Shown here one piece after another: positions 39,152 to 50,860 of a DNA stretch of 64,000 bases; position 1 is the first letter of the stretch; each line of letters starts with the position of its first letter. Both the position numbers and the translations under genes were made by a program. Origin of the DNA: Hemibagrus wyckioides. Its lineage: Eukaryota; Chordata; Actinopteri; Siluriformes; Bagridae. Under the pieces are notes generated by a model. That model saw nothing but the letters and a program-made list of their open reading frames with translations. It ran no database searches and was not told the origin of the DNA. The stretch spans positions 25,792,852 to 25,856,851 of the forward strand of contig NC_080720.1 in the NCBI RefSeq assembly GCF_019097595.1, read 5' to 3'.

Positions 39152-39378
39152 TTCTGCGCTGCTTATCCTTCACAGGGCTGGAGGGGATGCCTTGGATGGG
39201 GTGCTAACCACAGAACACACTCACACACATTTTACAAATGCAAATCAGCATACATGTCCTTGGACTGGGGAAGAAAACATGAGGACCCAGAAAAAAACCC
39301 TGTAGCACAGGAAGATCGTACAAACTCTGCACAAACAGGCAGGAGGTGGGAATTGGAGCCACTGTGCCTATTGCAAGC
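39152..39378 (-). repeat. SINE-like dispersed repeat, - orientation
   Basis: The plus strand shows GCTTATCCTTCACAGGGCTG, CATGTCCTTGGACTGGGGAA, AAACATGAGGACCCAG and AAACTCTGCACAAACAGGCA, then AGCCACTGTGCC. Its reverse complement ends in a GGCACAGTGGCT head and fits the fish repeat seen in the other orientation at 14585. Confidence 0.65.
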
Positions 39379-40339
39379 AGATGAAGTAAGTAAAAAGATG
39401 ACATATAAAGAGAAACAATACACATAAAGCATATTTCATGTCTGGATTATCATACTCTAAGTAGTCAGTTTTATTTTCACAAGGATAGGTTACTGACATG
39501 CTAATAAAATGACAACAGAGTATGTTTTTTAAACATAAGTTTGAGTATCTACATGTATTGACCATAATTGTGTGTCATTTTTGACTTTGTTACTGGAGCT
39601 GCCTGGATTCTTATTTTAAGGCAGTTTTCACAGTTGTACCATTTTTTAAAAAAGGAACTGTGTGTGTTGTTTGTGCAAAACAATGCCTTTCAACCACACT
39701 TTGTTGAAGTATAGCTTTAACCCGGAATGAATACATGTTTATCCATCATACTTGTGAAAGCGTTCTATCATAAAATAAGCACAGTTCATAAATATGTAAG
39801 TATATAAAGTATGTGAAAAATACCAGATAGTCCTTTGCTCTTTGGTTGAGTCTCTCTAATATAGAAACACTGTTGTTGGGTTCTATATAGCCTTAAGTGT
39901 TGTAAATATAACCCTTTTGAAAAGATTTTTTGTATGGTTGGAGAAGAATAATAACATAATATGTCACCAAGTATAATCAAAAACACCCCTGAATTATAGC
40001 TAACATTCCGTCTTTTAACCTCAGTCATTTTTTCCTTCAAATCTACATATGGGTGACAAATTAAAAACTGGTGGTTGTTTTGTGCTATAGAGAGCATTAA
40101 GCTTTTGTGCCTTGAGTCCATTTGGATTTTAGAGAAAAGGGTCATTGCTTTATTTCACGTTAATCATAAAAGCACTGGAAACACTACATTAACACTACAT
40201 GAATAACCCTGCATGAATACCTGAATTAATATTTACTTACATATGATGAATTAAGGCGTATACTAATCACCAACTATTGAAGAGCTAACTTTATAACACG
40301 AGTCTTATGATTTTATGCGTGAATAACAAACACCTTATG
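39379..40339. other. Intergenic, nothing recognised
   Basis: This is AT-rich DNA with short frames on both strands, including a 119-codon minus frame at 39786-40145 with no recognisable similarity. I do not support a gene here. Confidence 0.45.
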
Positions 40340-40341
40340 TA

Positions 40342-41506
40342 CACTATATTGCCAAAAGTATTCGCTCACCTGCCTTGACTCGCATATGAACTTAAGTGAC
40401 ATCCCATTCCTAATCCATAGGGTTCAATATGACGTCGGTCCACCCTTTGCAGCTATAACAGCTTCAACTCTTCTGGGAAGGCTGGACAAGAAGGCCTGAC
40501 TCTCAGTCTCCGCTCTAATTCATCCCAAAGGTGTTCTATGGGGTTGAGGTCAGGTTGTGTGCAGGCCAGTCAAGTTCATCCACACCAGACTCTGTCATCC
40601 ATGTCTTTATGGACCTTGCTTTGTGCACTGGTGCACAGTCATGTTGGAAGAGGAAGGGGCCAGCTCCAAACTGTTCCCACAAAGTTGGGAGCATGGAATT
40701 GTCCAAAATGTCTTGGTATGCTGAAGCATTCAGAGTTCCTTTCACTGGAACTAAAGGGCCAAGCCCAGCTCCTGAAAAACAACCCCACACCATAATCCCC
40801 CCTCCACCAAACTTTACACTTGGCACAATGCAGTCAGACAAGTACCGTTCTCCTGGCAACCGCCAAACCCAGACTCGTCCATCAGATTGCCAGATGGAGA
40901 AGCGCGATTCGTCACTCCAGAGAACACGTCTCCACTGCTCTAGAGTCCAGTGGCGGCGTGCTTTACACCACTGCATCCGACGCTTTGCATTGCACTTGGT
41001 GATGTATGGCTTGGATGCAGCTGCTCGGCCATGGAAACCCATTCCATGAAGCTCTCTGCGCACTGTTCTTGAGCTAATCTGAAGGCCACATGAAGTTTGG
41101 AGGTCTGTAGCGATTGACCCTGCAGAAAGTTGGTGACCTCTTCACACTATGCGCCTCAGCATCCGCTGACCCCGCTCCGTCAGTTTACGTGGCCTACCAC
41201 TTCGTGGCTGAGTTGCTGTCGTTCCCAAACACTTCCACGTTCTTATAATACAGCTGACAGTTGACTGTGGAATATTTAGGAGCGAGAAAATTTCACGACT
41301 GGATTTGTTGCACAGGTGGCATCCTATCACAGTTCCACGCTGGAATTCACTGAGCTCCTGAGAGCGACCCATTCTTTCACAAATGTTTATAAAAACAGTC
41401 TGCATGCCTAGGTGCTTGATTTTATACACCTGTGGCCATGGAAGTGATTGGAACACCTGATTCTAATTATTTGGATGGGTGAGAGAATACTTTTGGCAAT
41501 ATAGTG
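40342..41506 (-). mobile_element. Tc1/mariner element, sibling copy A
   Basis: This 1165-bp element is flanked by TA on both sides (40340-40341 and 41507-41508). Its termini are CACTATATTGCCAAAAGTAT and the exact inverse. Inside is a Tc1-type (DD34E family) transposase gene on the minus strand. It is nearly identical to the copy at 56350-57509 except for point lesions and two length differences. Relative to that copy it lacks about 82 bp of C-terminal coding sequence, but it keeps about 89 bp of 3' sequence that the other lacks. Confidence 0.93.
40470..41372 (-). pseudogene. Tc1 transposase, inactivated (copy A)
   Basis: The frame starts at the ATG at 41372 ([13 protein letters not shown]). 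It reads the N-terminal helix-turn-helix region with the [10 protein letters not shown] linker until a TGA at 41142-41144, where the sibling has CGA, a change typical of CpG decay. After the stop the frame continues with the catalytic domain: [10 protein letters not shown] (first Asp), [13 protein letters not shown] and [12 protein letters not shown] (second Asp). A one-base loss in the segment before the third catalytic residue (DLNP region) then shifts the frame. A further ~82-bp deletion removes part of the C-terminus. A functional protein from this copy is not expected. Confidence 0.9.
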
Positions 41507-41679
41507 TATGTGTTAGTGCATTTAAGTTTATGTTTTAATTAACCTATAGGGGTAAACTAAATCAATCCTCCTTTTTCGAAGACAAAAACAAGAAAACAAT
41601 TTTAAATAAATCTGGTTTTAAATGTTATAGATAGATAATAGAGTCTGCTAAATGAGTGAATGTTACTCTATTAATTTCC

Positions 41680-41872
41680 CCCTTGAGGGGAAAATCTTCA
41701 CATATCCCATCCTTGGAGGGTTGGGGTCAGAGCACAGATTCAAGCATGATGCAGCAAGGGGTGGAGTTTGGGGGCCTTGCTCAAGGGCCCAATGATGGCA
41801 GCTTGGCTGTGCTGGGGCTTGATCCCTGGCTTTCACCCCAGAGCCTTAACCACTTGAACTACCCTCACCTAA
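41680..41872 (-). repeat. Dispersed SINE-like repeat
   Basis: The stretch TTGAGGGGAAAATCTT ... GGGCCTTGCTCAAGGGCCCA ... GGCTTGATCCCTGGC ... CAGAGCCTTAACCACTTGAA resembles a short repeat frequent in teleosts. Its right end reads like the reverse complement of a tRNA-like head. An internal palindrome, CCTTGCTCAAGGGCC, adds local structure. Confidence 0.45.
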
Positions 41873-42005
41873 TGAGCTTGCAAGACTCATGTCATTGTTA
41901 TAGTTAGCTCTTCATTAGTTGCTAATTAGTACATGCTAGTTGCAAATTAGTACATGATTAGTCATATACTATTCTTGTAAAGTGTTACCAAACATTTCTA
42001 TCCTG

Positions 42006-42369
42006 AAGGGCCTGGTCACTCCCAGGATGAATCCCATCCCCATCTACAGACACGTGGGATCACTGAAAAGTTAGATGAGTATGAAAATGACTTCACATGC
42101 TATGGCCTTCACAATCACAAGATCTCAACCCAATTGAACACATATGGAAGATTTTGGAGCAACAGTGCTCAGTGTTCCCTAACACCAGCATCAAAGCAAC
42201 AATTGAGGGAATATATCATTTGGATATATGGTGTTCATTCATCCAGTAGATGTAGAAACTTTTAGAACCTATGCCAAGCGTATGGAAGCTATTCTGCCAG
42301 TTTGCTGTGGCATGGCACCTTAGTATAGTTTTTTTTTCTCTTTAATTTGTCACAATTTTGTATATGTCC
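42006..42369 (+). mobile_element. Tc1/mariner relic, C-terminal end
   Basis: The plus strand carries a transposase 3' part. ATGGCCTTCACAATCACAAG encodes the WP-S-x-D-like stretch, and TCTCAACCCAATTGAACACA encodes the LNPIEH segment with the third catalytic residue. A degraded C-terminus and a T-rich end (TTTAATTTGTCAC) follow. Small deletions break the frame. It is a different lineage from the CACTATATTG and GATCAGCC families. Confidence 0.7.
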
Positions 42370-45300
42370 AGAGGTACAGATGTTAAGAACAAGAACATAT
42401 GAGGCACCAATAACTACTTTCTGTATATAAATAAAACACGGATTTCACTGTTTAATAAAAAACACTAACCGCTGACTTTAGGCTAGTGGATATTTGTGCC
42501 GGATGCCTGTTTTTTTTGTTCACAAAGGCTTACAACATTTGTACTGATGCCAGTCCTTATTCAAACCCATGGGTGCGACCCATCTGCCCTTTGTGGCCAA
42601 TGCCATATCTGAAGGGGCATTGGGTGTTTCAAAAGCGGAGGTGAAAGATCAAACGCTGAGAGCAATGGGAGTGAACAATACTATACAACTCCCACATTTT
42701 CTCACACATTCAACTATGTCACGCAATGGCTCAAGTTGCCAGATTCCTGCCTCATTGTCCCTAGTGATCCATTCAGTCTGGAGACCTATCACATAAATAA
42801 ACACATAAGCTCTATCCAGATCAACATTTATAAAGAATATGAAAATAAATGTATGCTTTTATGCTGTTTTTTTTTTCCTTGCAAAGTTGTTCCTCTGTAA
42901 ACCAATCATTTGCATCTGTTAACCATAACATTCTGATAGAGCTCTTTTAATCATTCACTTCTGAAGCCGCATACTCCTTGTTATATAGTACGGTTGTCAA
43001 AAAATGTGAAATAATAATGTCATGGCTCCACTGGGAGAGCTTCTTTTTTTGTTAGATGATGTGCTGACAGAAAAGTGGATAACATATTCAGTGTTAATCA
43101 TGGGCCTTCAGAAAGATGATACATCCTGGCAGAGATAATGCTGATTTGCAGCTCTTGAAAAAGCTATTTTCAGGATTTTTTTATTTTTAGGAAAAGCTCA
43201 CACATATTAGATGTGTTTGATTTTGCTACCTGTCATAATAGTGGAATTCTTTTCAGTTTTGAATGCAAATGCATTTTATATTGTGTTGTTGTTCAAGATA
43301 AATGAATCAAAAGCACATCAACAGCAAGTGAAAGAATAATGATTTAAATCCAACAATGATAAATCCATGATTAAGTTTGGGTTAGGAGCAATTGAGAGCT
43401 TCAAGAAATGTCATCTAGGGTCATTGTGCCATATACAGAGGTGAAACAAACACTAATCCAAAAGTAATACAGCTTGATTGTTTTGTCTCGGTATTCCATT
43501 GTGTCTTTCATTAGGTACAGATAAATTCAAACAACATGGTTTCACTGGGACAGATTTATTTCATGGCCAGATGTTAGATGAGAGGAGAGTGGAAAGTACA
43601 TCTTCAGTTTGCCTCATGGGGCTTTAGGAACGATGATTTACCCTGACAGTGATGTATATAATATGAGGCCATGGATATTTTTAAAAGTCTCCCCCTATAC
43701 ATTTTTTTTTCTGCTGGATGTATCTTATGCTGAACTTATGTGAAAAGGACAAACTCTTTCATTAATTTTTTGACATATTCATCGTTTCTCAGGGAGAGGA
43801 TAAATGGAGATGGTGGCGAGTGGTCCGACTGTGCTGCTTGACATGGGGTGTAATTTACTCACCACTTAACAGTGGGGGAACCACTTCAAGCTCTGGAAGC
43901 TTTGCGATGACTTTTATCTTAGAAAATTTGTAGTTTCAACTGACCTCCATGTCAAGCAGTACAATTTAGCACGGCCAATATATTTTCATGGCTACCTTGA
44001 CATTTAAAACATGTTGAATAAAATGAACCAGGCTTCGTTCACGTCATGTATGTTGCTAATAATATAGTATGAGCTAATCCTCAGTACCTTAATCTCAATG
44101 ATTTGCTGATGTGCTTTGTGAAGAGCTGTCTTTTATTTTTCACTAAGATAGCTAGCTAATCTTCCATGTGCTAGCTAACTTTACTAAGCCTTTAACTGCA
44201 TTTGTCATTCACATCACCCATTCTCTTACATCTAAAGAACATCCTAAAACCAAAATCTTAACTAAAATGTTATAGCGATATACCAATTATTCTTGTAGCC
44301 ATCATATTTTATTGAATTCTTGGTGAGTTAGCACTAAGCTAAGCAAGGCTGCTATTAGTTTAAATTTCATGGCTGTTTGTATGTCCTGTGATATCAGGAG
44401 GTAGCTATTTATTTTAGAATCTCTGTTAGCTTGTTGAGTTGCTGCAACAAGCTTTGTTAGCTTTGATTTTGAAGTAGCTAGCACAGTTACCTCCCTTACA
44501 AGAACAGCTAGCTGTTTTAGTTAGCAATAGATTCTTTATAAATGTTGCTGCCGGGCTTAACTAAGCAGAAATTGGTAAAGCCCATTTTACAGCAGGTGTG
44601 GTTGTCATGCAGGTAACTTTTTTTTTTTAGTTCCTTGTGTATATTTTGTTAGTAGTTTCTATTCTGAGGTCCTCTCATTGGACTGAAAGAATTCATTTGA
44701 CTGAATAGAGCAGTGATGTATGTTTATACTCTATTATACTGCTGTCATTTAGCATTACAAACGACCCATGGAAATCATGATGTGAAGCCAGAGATGTCAC
44801 CATCTACATGCCTTAGCATGTCACATTTTTCACCTCTTTTACAGTAATACAGGATACAGACACAAACTACACTTCAGCTCAATCAGCAATACAGACAAAC
44901 ATGAATCTTTTTTTCTTTTTTCCTGCAAAAGTCAATTCACTGATGAAGAAAAGCTGCAGGTCATGAAAGAAAAATTTTTGTACAGTATGTAGGTCATCCT
45001 AATAGCTCAGTGTTGGATATTTTCTTTTCATGTCAATAATAAAAGTGTAAATGAAAAAGTGTAAAAGCGTATACTAAATTGATGCACAGATCTACAAATA
45101 AATCTCATAAACCTATCTTCTATATTTATTTGCAAATAAATATCTTTCACTGTAGCTGTAGACAGCTTATAATGACATTTAACTTGGTATGGACTGCAGA
45201 GCAGACATGCACTTATGCTAATTTTGTAACAATTCTATGAAGTAAGCTTGTAATACTAACAGCCTGGTTCTTAATAAATTGATTTTTAAAAATATTTTAA

Positions 45301-45867
45301 ATAATTGATCAGTTTGATCAATAAGTGTATATTATTTATCTTCTTATCTTCTTCTAACATATGTTAGGTCTTCCAGCTGATCTTTATTCAATGATCACAA
45401 CAGTTTAAAATGGAACTCATTTGGCTGCCAGCTTTATTCACTTCCTGTGAATGTGAAACTTGAAAAGTTCCAAAATTTATTCTTTTCTTGAGGCATTACA
45501 TTCTTTTGCAGAAGTATCTGGTAAACGTATCTGGTGACATTGGATGTTTAGCAATGTATTGCACCATATTTGTTCTTCGGAGCACTAAATATAGGATGGA
45601 GTGAAAGCAGGGTGCCCGAGGGAGTGTGTCTTGGAAGACTGACAGGAGGGACATAGAAAAACACAACCAAAGGGTCTGTCACAAATCTCCAGTTTTTCCA
45701 GGTGTTTTCCTCAGGCATGTGATGCACGTGCTTTGATCACACTGCTTCAACGTATATATTTTCACCCTTTGAAATATATGAACTGCTTCATTTTTAATTA
45801 TCAAAATCTCAGCATATTACAACCTGGAACTAAAATAGTCTAAATGAGGATTACACACCCACCAGCC
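42370..45867. other. Intergenic, no gene seen
   Basis: The stretch holds a 16-bp inverted repeat pair at 43831-43846 and 43947-43962 (see findings) and clusters of GCTAGC/TTAGC motifs at about 44130-44520. Otherwise the DNA is AT-rich and featureless with short random frames. Confidence 0.45.
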
Positions 45868-46275
45868 ACAATAATAGGAACACCTGTATCCCTGTTCATT
45901 CATACAATTCTCCAATAAGCAATTCACCAAACATGGATACATGGCGTAAGGAAGAGAAAAAGACAAGCTTGTGTCAGATTCCTGTTCTTGGCTGAAAGGA
46001 GTGGTACCTGATGTGGTATTTTGCTGTTGGAGCCCATCCACCTCAGTGCTGTCCATTCTGAGAAGCTTTTTTGCTCACCACAGCTATACAGATTGCTGAC
46101 TGCCAGTTAGCTTTAACTAATCTGGCCTTTCTCCTCTGACCTTTTTCATCTGCAAGGCATTTCAGCACACAGAACTACAGCATACTGCATCATTATAAGC
46201 AAGACTGTTGTGTGTGAAAATCCCAGGAGATCAGCAGATTCCGAAATACTCAAACCAAGCCAATCTGGTACCAAC
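45868..46275 (-). mobile_element. Tc1/mariner relic, N-terminal end
   Basis: Read on the minus strand, the DNA matches the N-terminal part of another fish Tc1-like transposase lineage. It covers a VVGTRLAWFEYFG-like stretch and an SPGIFTHNSL-like helix-turn-helix remnant, with stop codons. The terminal-side DNA includes ATAATAGGAACACCTGTATC. No catalytic domain remains. Confidence 0.65.
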
Positions 46276-49229
46276 AACCATGCCATGATGTGAACTGAAG
46301 GTCTTGAATATGAATAATTTTATGCACTGATCTTCTACCACATGATTGGTGTAGTGTATAACTGCATGATTTAAGGCAATTAAAGCAATGATTGCATATC
46401 ATGGATTGTCTATTTTCTGTAGATTCATGATATAGAATACCAAGTAAGTCCATTGCAATTCCAACACTACAAAATGAAAAAGAAAATATTTTTATAATAA
46501 TATAGATTTATTCACATTGCTTAAAGTTCTGGGAAAATTATTATCACTATGATCTTATTTTCACATTCATCAAAGCCTTATTTATTCAGGCCTGTTTTCT
46601 TTCCAGTTCAGTGTTCAATAATAAATTCTTTTCTACATTTTAGATTTCCTGCTTAAACAGTTCCATATTCGCATCATTACAGAGGTCATTGCCGGACAAT
46701 CCATAATGTGGCAGGAAGTTTTAGTGACGATGTTGAGACCGAACTCAACAGGAATCTCGTCTACACAGCATGCTAAGTCTGTCACAAGAAACAAAACCAG
46801 CTCCTTGTACTGTTTCTGCTTAATGCAGTCACACCATTGTGCCTCATTCACTTAAGCACAATAAACTGGTATTGTAGGCGCACTTGGGAGCTGAGATCTT
46901 TCTGCTGATAATAACTTGACTTCCACCAGGCAGGAAGAGCATTCATGAGTATGTTAAGAACACAAATCAAATTGTCACCCTGATGAAAGGCCACTGGTTA
47001 TTTAAATAAGTTTAATGTTGCAAACAAAGCCAGACACTCTTTCTCTGGAACAGACCAAAATTACTGCAAGATTGTTTGAGATCTGAATGATGTCATTTAA
47101 CACAAAATTGAGAAGATTTTTTACTTTTTCCTCTGTTTGAATCTGTAGCCCTTTATTTGCAGTTCAGTCCATTGTCGCATTGTTTTCTTATTCTTTTCTT
47201 ATTCTATACACTAGACATCCATTGTAACTCCTTGGTAGTTAAATGATTACTGTTTGTTCTCATGATGCTGCTGAAACTCTGTTGAACTTTCCATTTTATA
47301 CTATGTCCAATATATACATGTCAGTATACATTCCAATAATCAAGGCATTTAACATATGTGCAATACTGTATATTTTTTTACAGTGTACTCGTCATGTATT
47401 CTTAATCCTTCTTGATTACAATTCCTTCATAGTTTTATGTTTCAATGCTCTTGTTGCTGTCTGAGAGTTGCCAAAGGAAATTTCTTTGTATTGTATACAA
47501 TGACAATACAGTACCTTTCCTTATCTATATATATGTATGTAAAGGCCATTTCTTGGACCACTATGTGATGTCTCTAATTTCTGTGTCATTTTTCGGTTGA
47601 ATAAATAAGGCACTTTTGTACCTTGGTTTAAAGCCATATATTGATTTACTAAACCTACACTTTGAAGGCAATATGGTATTCTGGATGATAATCATAATAA
47701 ATGATGAGAGAGCTTGGAAAAGTAGTTGTAATACGCCATCTGGTGCTCTTTTTGCATAGTTACACTTTTTACAGTTATCTATGGGCAAGGAGTTAAAGAC
47801 AAAGAAGAAAACAACTTGAGATACTACAAGAAATTAATAAGAAGGTGTGTTAAGGGGAAGTCATTAATGGTTCAGCTGTAGATTTCTAAGAAAGGATTTA
47901 TCACTGCCGTTGCAAAACAAGTGTCAAAATGGTTTTAATAGTTTCAGATTAATAGTTTATCAATTTGTTGGTCTTATATGTACTTATTCTGCTTTATGAG
48001 TCTATAATTAATTCAAATAAAATATCTCACTGAATTTCCAAGCAACACCTTTTAAACACAGTAAAACAAACCCAACATTAGAAAACAGAAAAATAGGATT
48101 CACTTACCCCTGGTGCAAAAGATTGTATACCTGTGTATCATCGCAGGCCTGAAATGTGTGACCTTAAATAGAACACCAGTATTTGTATGTTTTCAGGGTT
48201 TCTTAGTAAGTGTGCTGATGTGATTTGACCTAGGCTTTGACATTTAGTCTCAGCTCATGACCAGACAACATGCCCCCAGAACACAGTGCACGGTGAAAAA
48301 ACAGTGATACCAGGAGACACACAGGTGTTTAGTGTCATATATTCTTACACCACTATCTAGCCACCAGATGAAAGGTCAGAAACCTTGGCAGATTTCATTC
48401 TTAGGAACTTTTGGACTCCCTGTGAACTCAGAGTCCTTGGAAGCAGCTTCATCTTTACCTCTTTATGACCCTGCTGCCTTAATTAAGCCAAATCTTAGAT
48501 TTATTCAAAATCTTAGCATTGAAGTTTAGTACTGAGCTTAATCCAAACAGCTAAGGATTTTTTTGGTTAAAAAATAAAAGTCACTCTGGACAGTGACTGT
48601 CATCAACATGGTTACACTGGAAAGTGTTTCATAATCAAAGTGTCAGGTACCAGCTGGATCACATGCTTGTTTATATTTACATGGATGAAGAAGGAGGGAG
48701 TGTGCTGGCTGGCTGTATCAGAATTACGTAATACATGAATTCTAATGAAGGAAATCATAGAACAAGGATGAGTCATTTAAAAGCGTAAACATAATCTCTC
48801 AATACTTAAGAACTAAGTAATCACTACTGATCTATACAGGGTAAAATTCTGCATTAAAAACTGAGTTGAATTAAAATATGCTCTGCAATCACAGCTATCT
48901 GGGATCTGGAACTACCTAACAAAACAAAAACAAAAGTGTGACCTATGGCCTTCAAAAAAAGATATGAATTTCCACTTAAAATGTTTAACGATAAAGCAAA
49001 ATAGACAACATTTGCCAATAACAAATCTTTTCCCTTGATATCTAATTGCTTTTGAATATAATCTACTGATGCAATTTGTTGAAAGCCCTTTGATTACAGA
49101 TGCACAATTGTATTTGGAGCCCTGAAATGAACAATAAGAAGACCTAGTGATAACTGCTGCTTTTAAATTATTCTTAATACTTTTAAAATATTGTCTATTG
49201 ATTTTAGTTTAAATGGCCATCCATGTATT
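46276..49229. other. Intergenic, nothing recognised
   Basis: This is AT-rich sequence with scattered short frames on both strands, none with recognisable domains. No strong repeats were seen. Confidence 0.45.
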
Positions 49230-49463
49230 ACTTTTCTGTACCACTTATCCTACACAGGGTCAATCCCATAGTCTATCCCAAGGGACTCAGGGCACAAGGT
49301 AGAGGACACCCAGGATGGGGTGCCAACACATCACAGTACACACACACACACATTTACACACTTATTTAAAGACACCAATCTGCCCACAATGCTTGTCTTT
49401 GGACTGAGGGAGGAAACCAGAGTGCCTGGAGGAAACCCCTGAAGCACAGAGAAAAAATGCAAA

Positions 49464-49501
<38 letters not shown>

Positions 49502-49570
49502 ACATGGCAGAAGTGGGAATCATACACGAAACAAGGCAAGGCAACAATGCTTGCCATTAAACCACCATTA
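49230..49570 (-). repeat. SINE-like dispersed repeat, - orientation, with (CA)n
   Basis: The plus strand shows ACCACTTATCCTACACAGGG, CTTTGGACTGAGGGAGGAAA, GTGCCTGGAGGAAACCCCTG, GGAATCATACACGAA, then AAACCACCATTA. It is the same family and orientation as the copy at 39152. Two CA runs (about 49338-49352 and 49467-49499) interrupt the body. Confidence 0.65.
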
Positions 49571-50721
49571 CCCTTAAGTGTCTCTATTCATACATATGTT
49601 ATGTTCATTCATACATACAATTAAGTTGGTCGATCATATTGGAGATCCAGAGCACTACCTCAGGAACACTGGTCATTGGATTGGAATATATCCTGAATGG
49701 GACATCATTCTATGGAAAGGCATCAAACGCATCATATACATTCTCTTTCAGATCTTTCAGAACCACAGCAATTTAGCATTTAATCAGTCCACCTACTGAC
49801 ATGTTTTCGGAATACTGGGGGAAATGAAGAAATTTGGAGAACAGAAGCTCCACACAGTCTGTATATCATGAAGAAAATATTTTAACGTTGTATTTTTAAA
49901 CAAACATGCCTCATGTTAGAAATAACAACAGAGCAATGTAAAATAGATTAAATAAAAATACATAATAATGGTACATTTACTGTGTGCAAAAAAAAAAAAA
50001 TCAGGCCTGGACTGTTTGTCTCTCCATGAAGTATTTCCATATTGCAAAAAGGTGTGACATCCAGAAGCATGTTCAAACCTGTTAGCTTGATACCATCATG
50101 GACAACACCTGTTATTTTGAAAGTCCTTACAATGAATGCTTTCCGTTCAGAGGAAAGTTGCACAAGCCGTTTCCAGGGGCAGTGAGGTAGTGGTAGTATT
50201 GTGCAATAGTGTCTTCACAACAGAGGGATATCCAGGAGTATTACTAGAATCATCCAGAAAAATATTAGATAAGGAGAACCAAGTGTGAGAACATTTGTAA
50301 CTCATTGGTGGACACAGATTTGGATAGGATTGTGTTACATTTTGTAATACATATGTTTTGGTACAGATTGTGATCACCTGATATGGTGAAGCAATAAAAG
50401 AGCTTAATGAAACAGTGCATAATAAGCTGTAAACAAACCTTGAGTTATGTACAGCTTCACCTGACGTGTTGTTGAGCAACCAGTACAGCTCTGTCTGAAT
50501 GTCTCATTGGTCACATGGAGCTTGTTTGGCCAGTGCTGCTTCAGTGGTCCCACAGATGGAGTGGGGTTGGGGGGGTTGAGCTGCTAAGTTTAGCATGTGA
50601 CTACCCAAGCGGGTTATGTCAAGAGGCCGCATGTCTTCTCCGAATCAAGCTTCACAAACAAGTAGAGGATGGAATCTTAAAACAGCCACCCCTGGATCAA
50701 ATGACACAACCGGCTGGCTGG
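49571..50721. other. Upstream flank of the TRIM gene
   Basis: No gene was seen. The last 400 bases contain E-box-like CACCTG sites (about 50374 and 50457), which would fit a muscle gene but are too short to be evidence alone. Open frames at 50147-50479 (-) and 50515-50757 (+) have no recognisable similarity. Confidence 0.4.
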
Positions 50722-50729
50722 TATATAAG
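50722..50729 (+). promoter_or_regulatory. TATA box of the TRIM gene
   Basis: TATATAAG lies about 130 bases before the ATG at 50861, in locally GC-richer DNA. Transcription would start near 50752 and give a ~110-base 5' leader without needing an intron. Confidence 0.65.
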
Positions 50730-50860
50730 TGAAGAGGGTGGCCTACCGGACCAGTAGATCAAAATAAACCTTGAGAAGGACAGACGCACTCAGGAGAGCT
50801 TTACATTGCACCAAAGCAAGGAACCAGTGAACGAAAAAAAGGACTAGGATACTTATAGAC

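Noticed and set aside
44130..44520. Cluster of GCTAGC/TTAGC motifs as a transposon end
   Set aside because: The motifs are short and scattered, and no inverted termini or flanking duplication could be matched.
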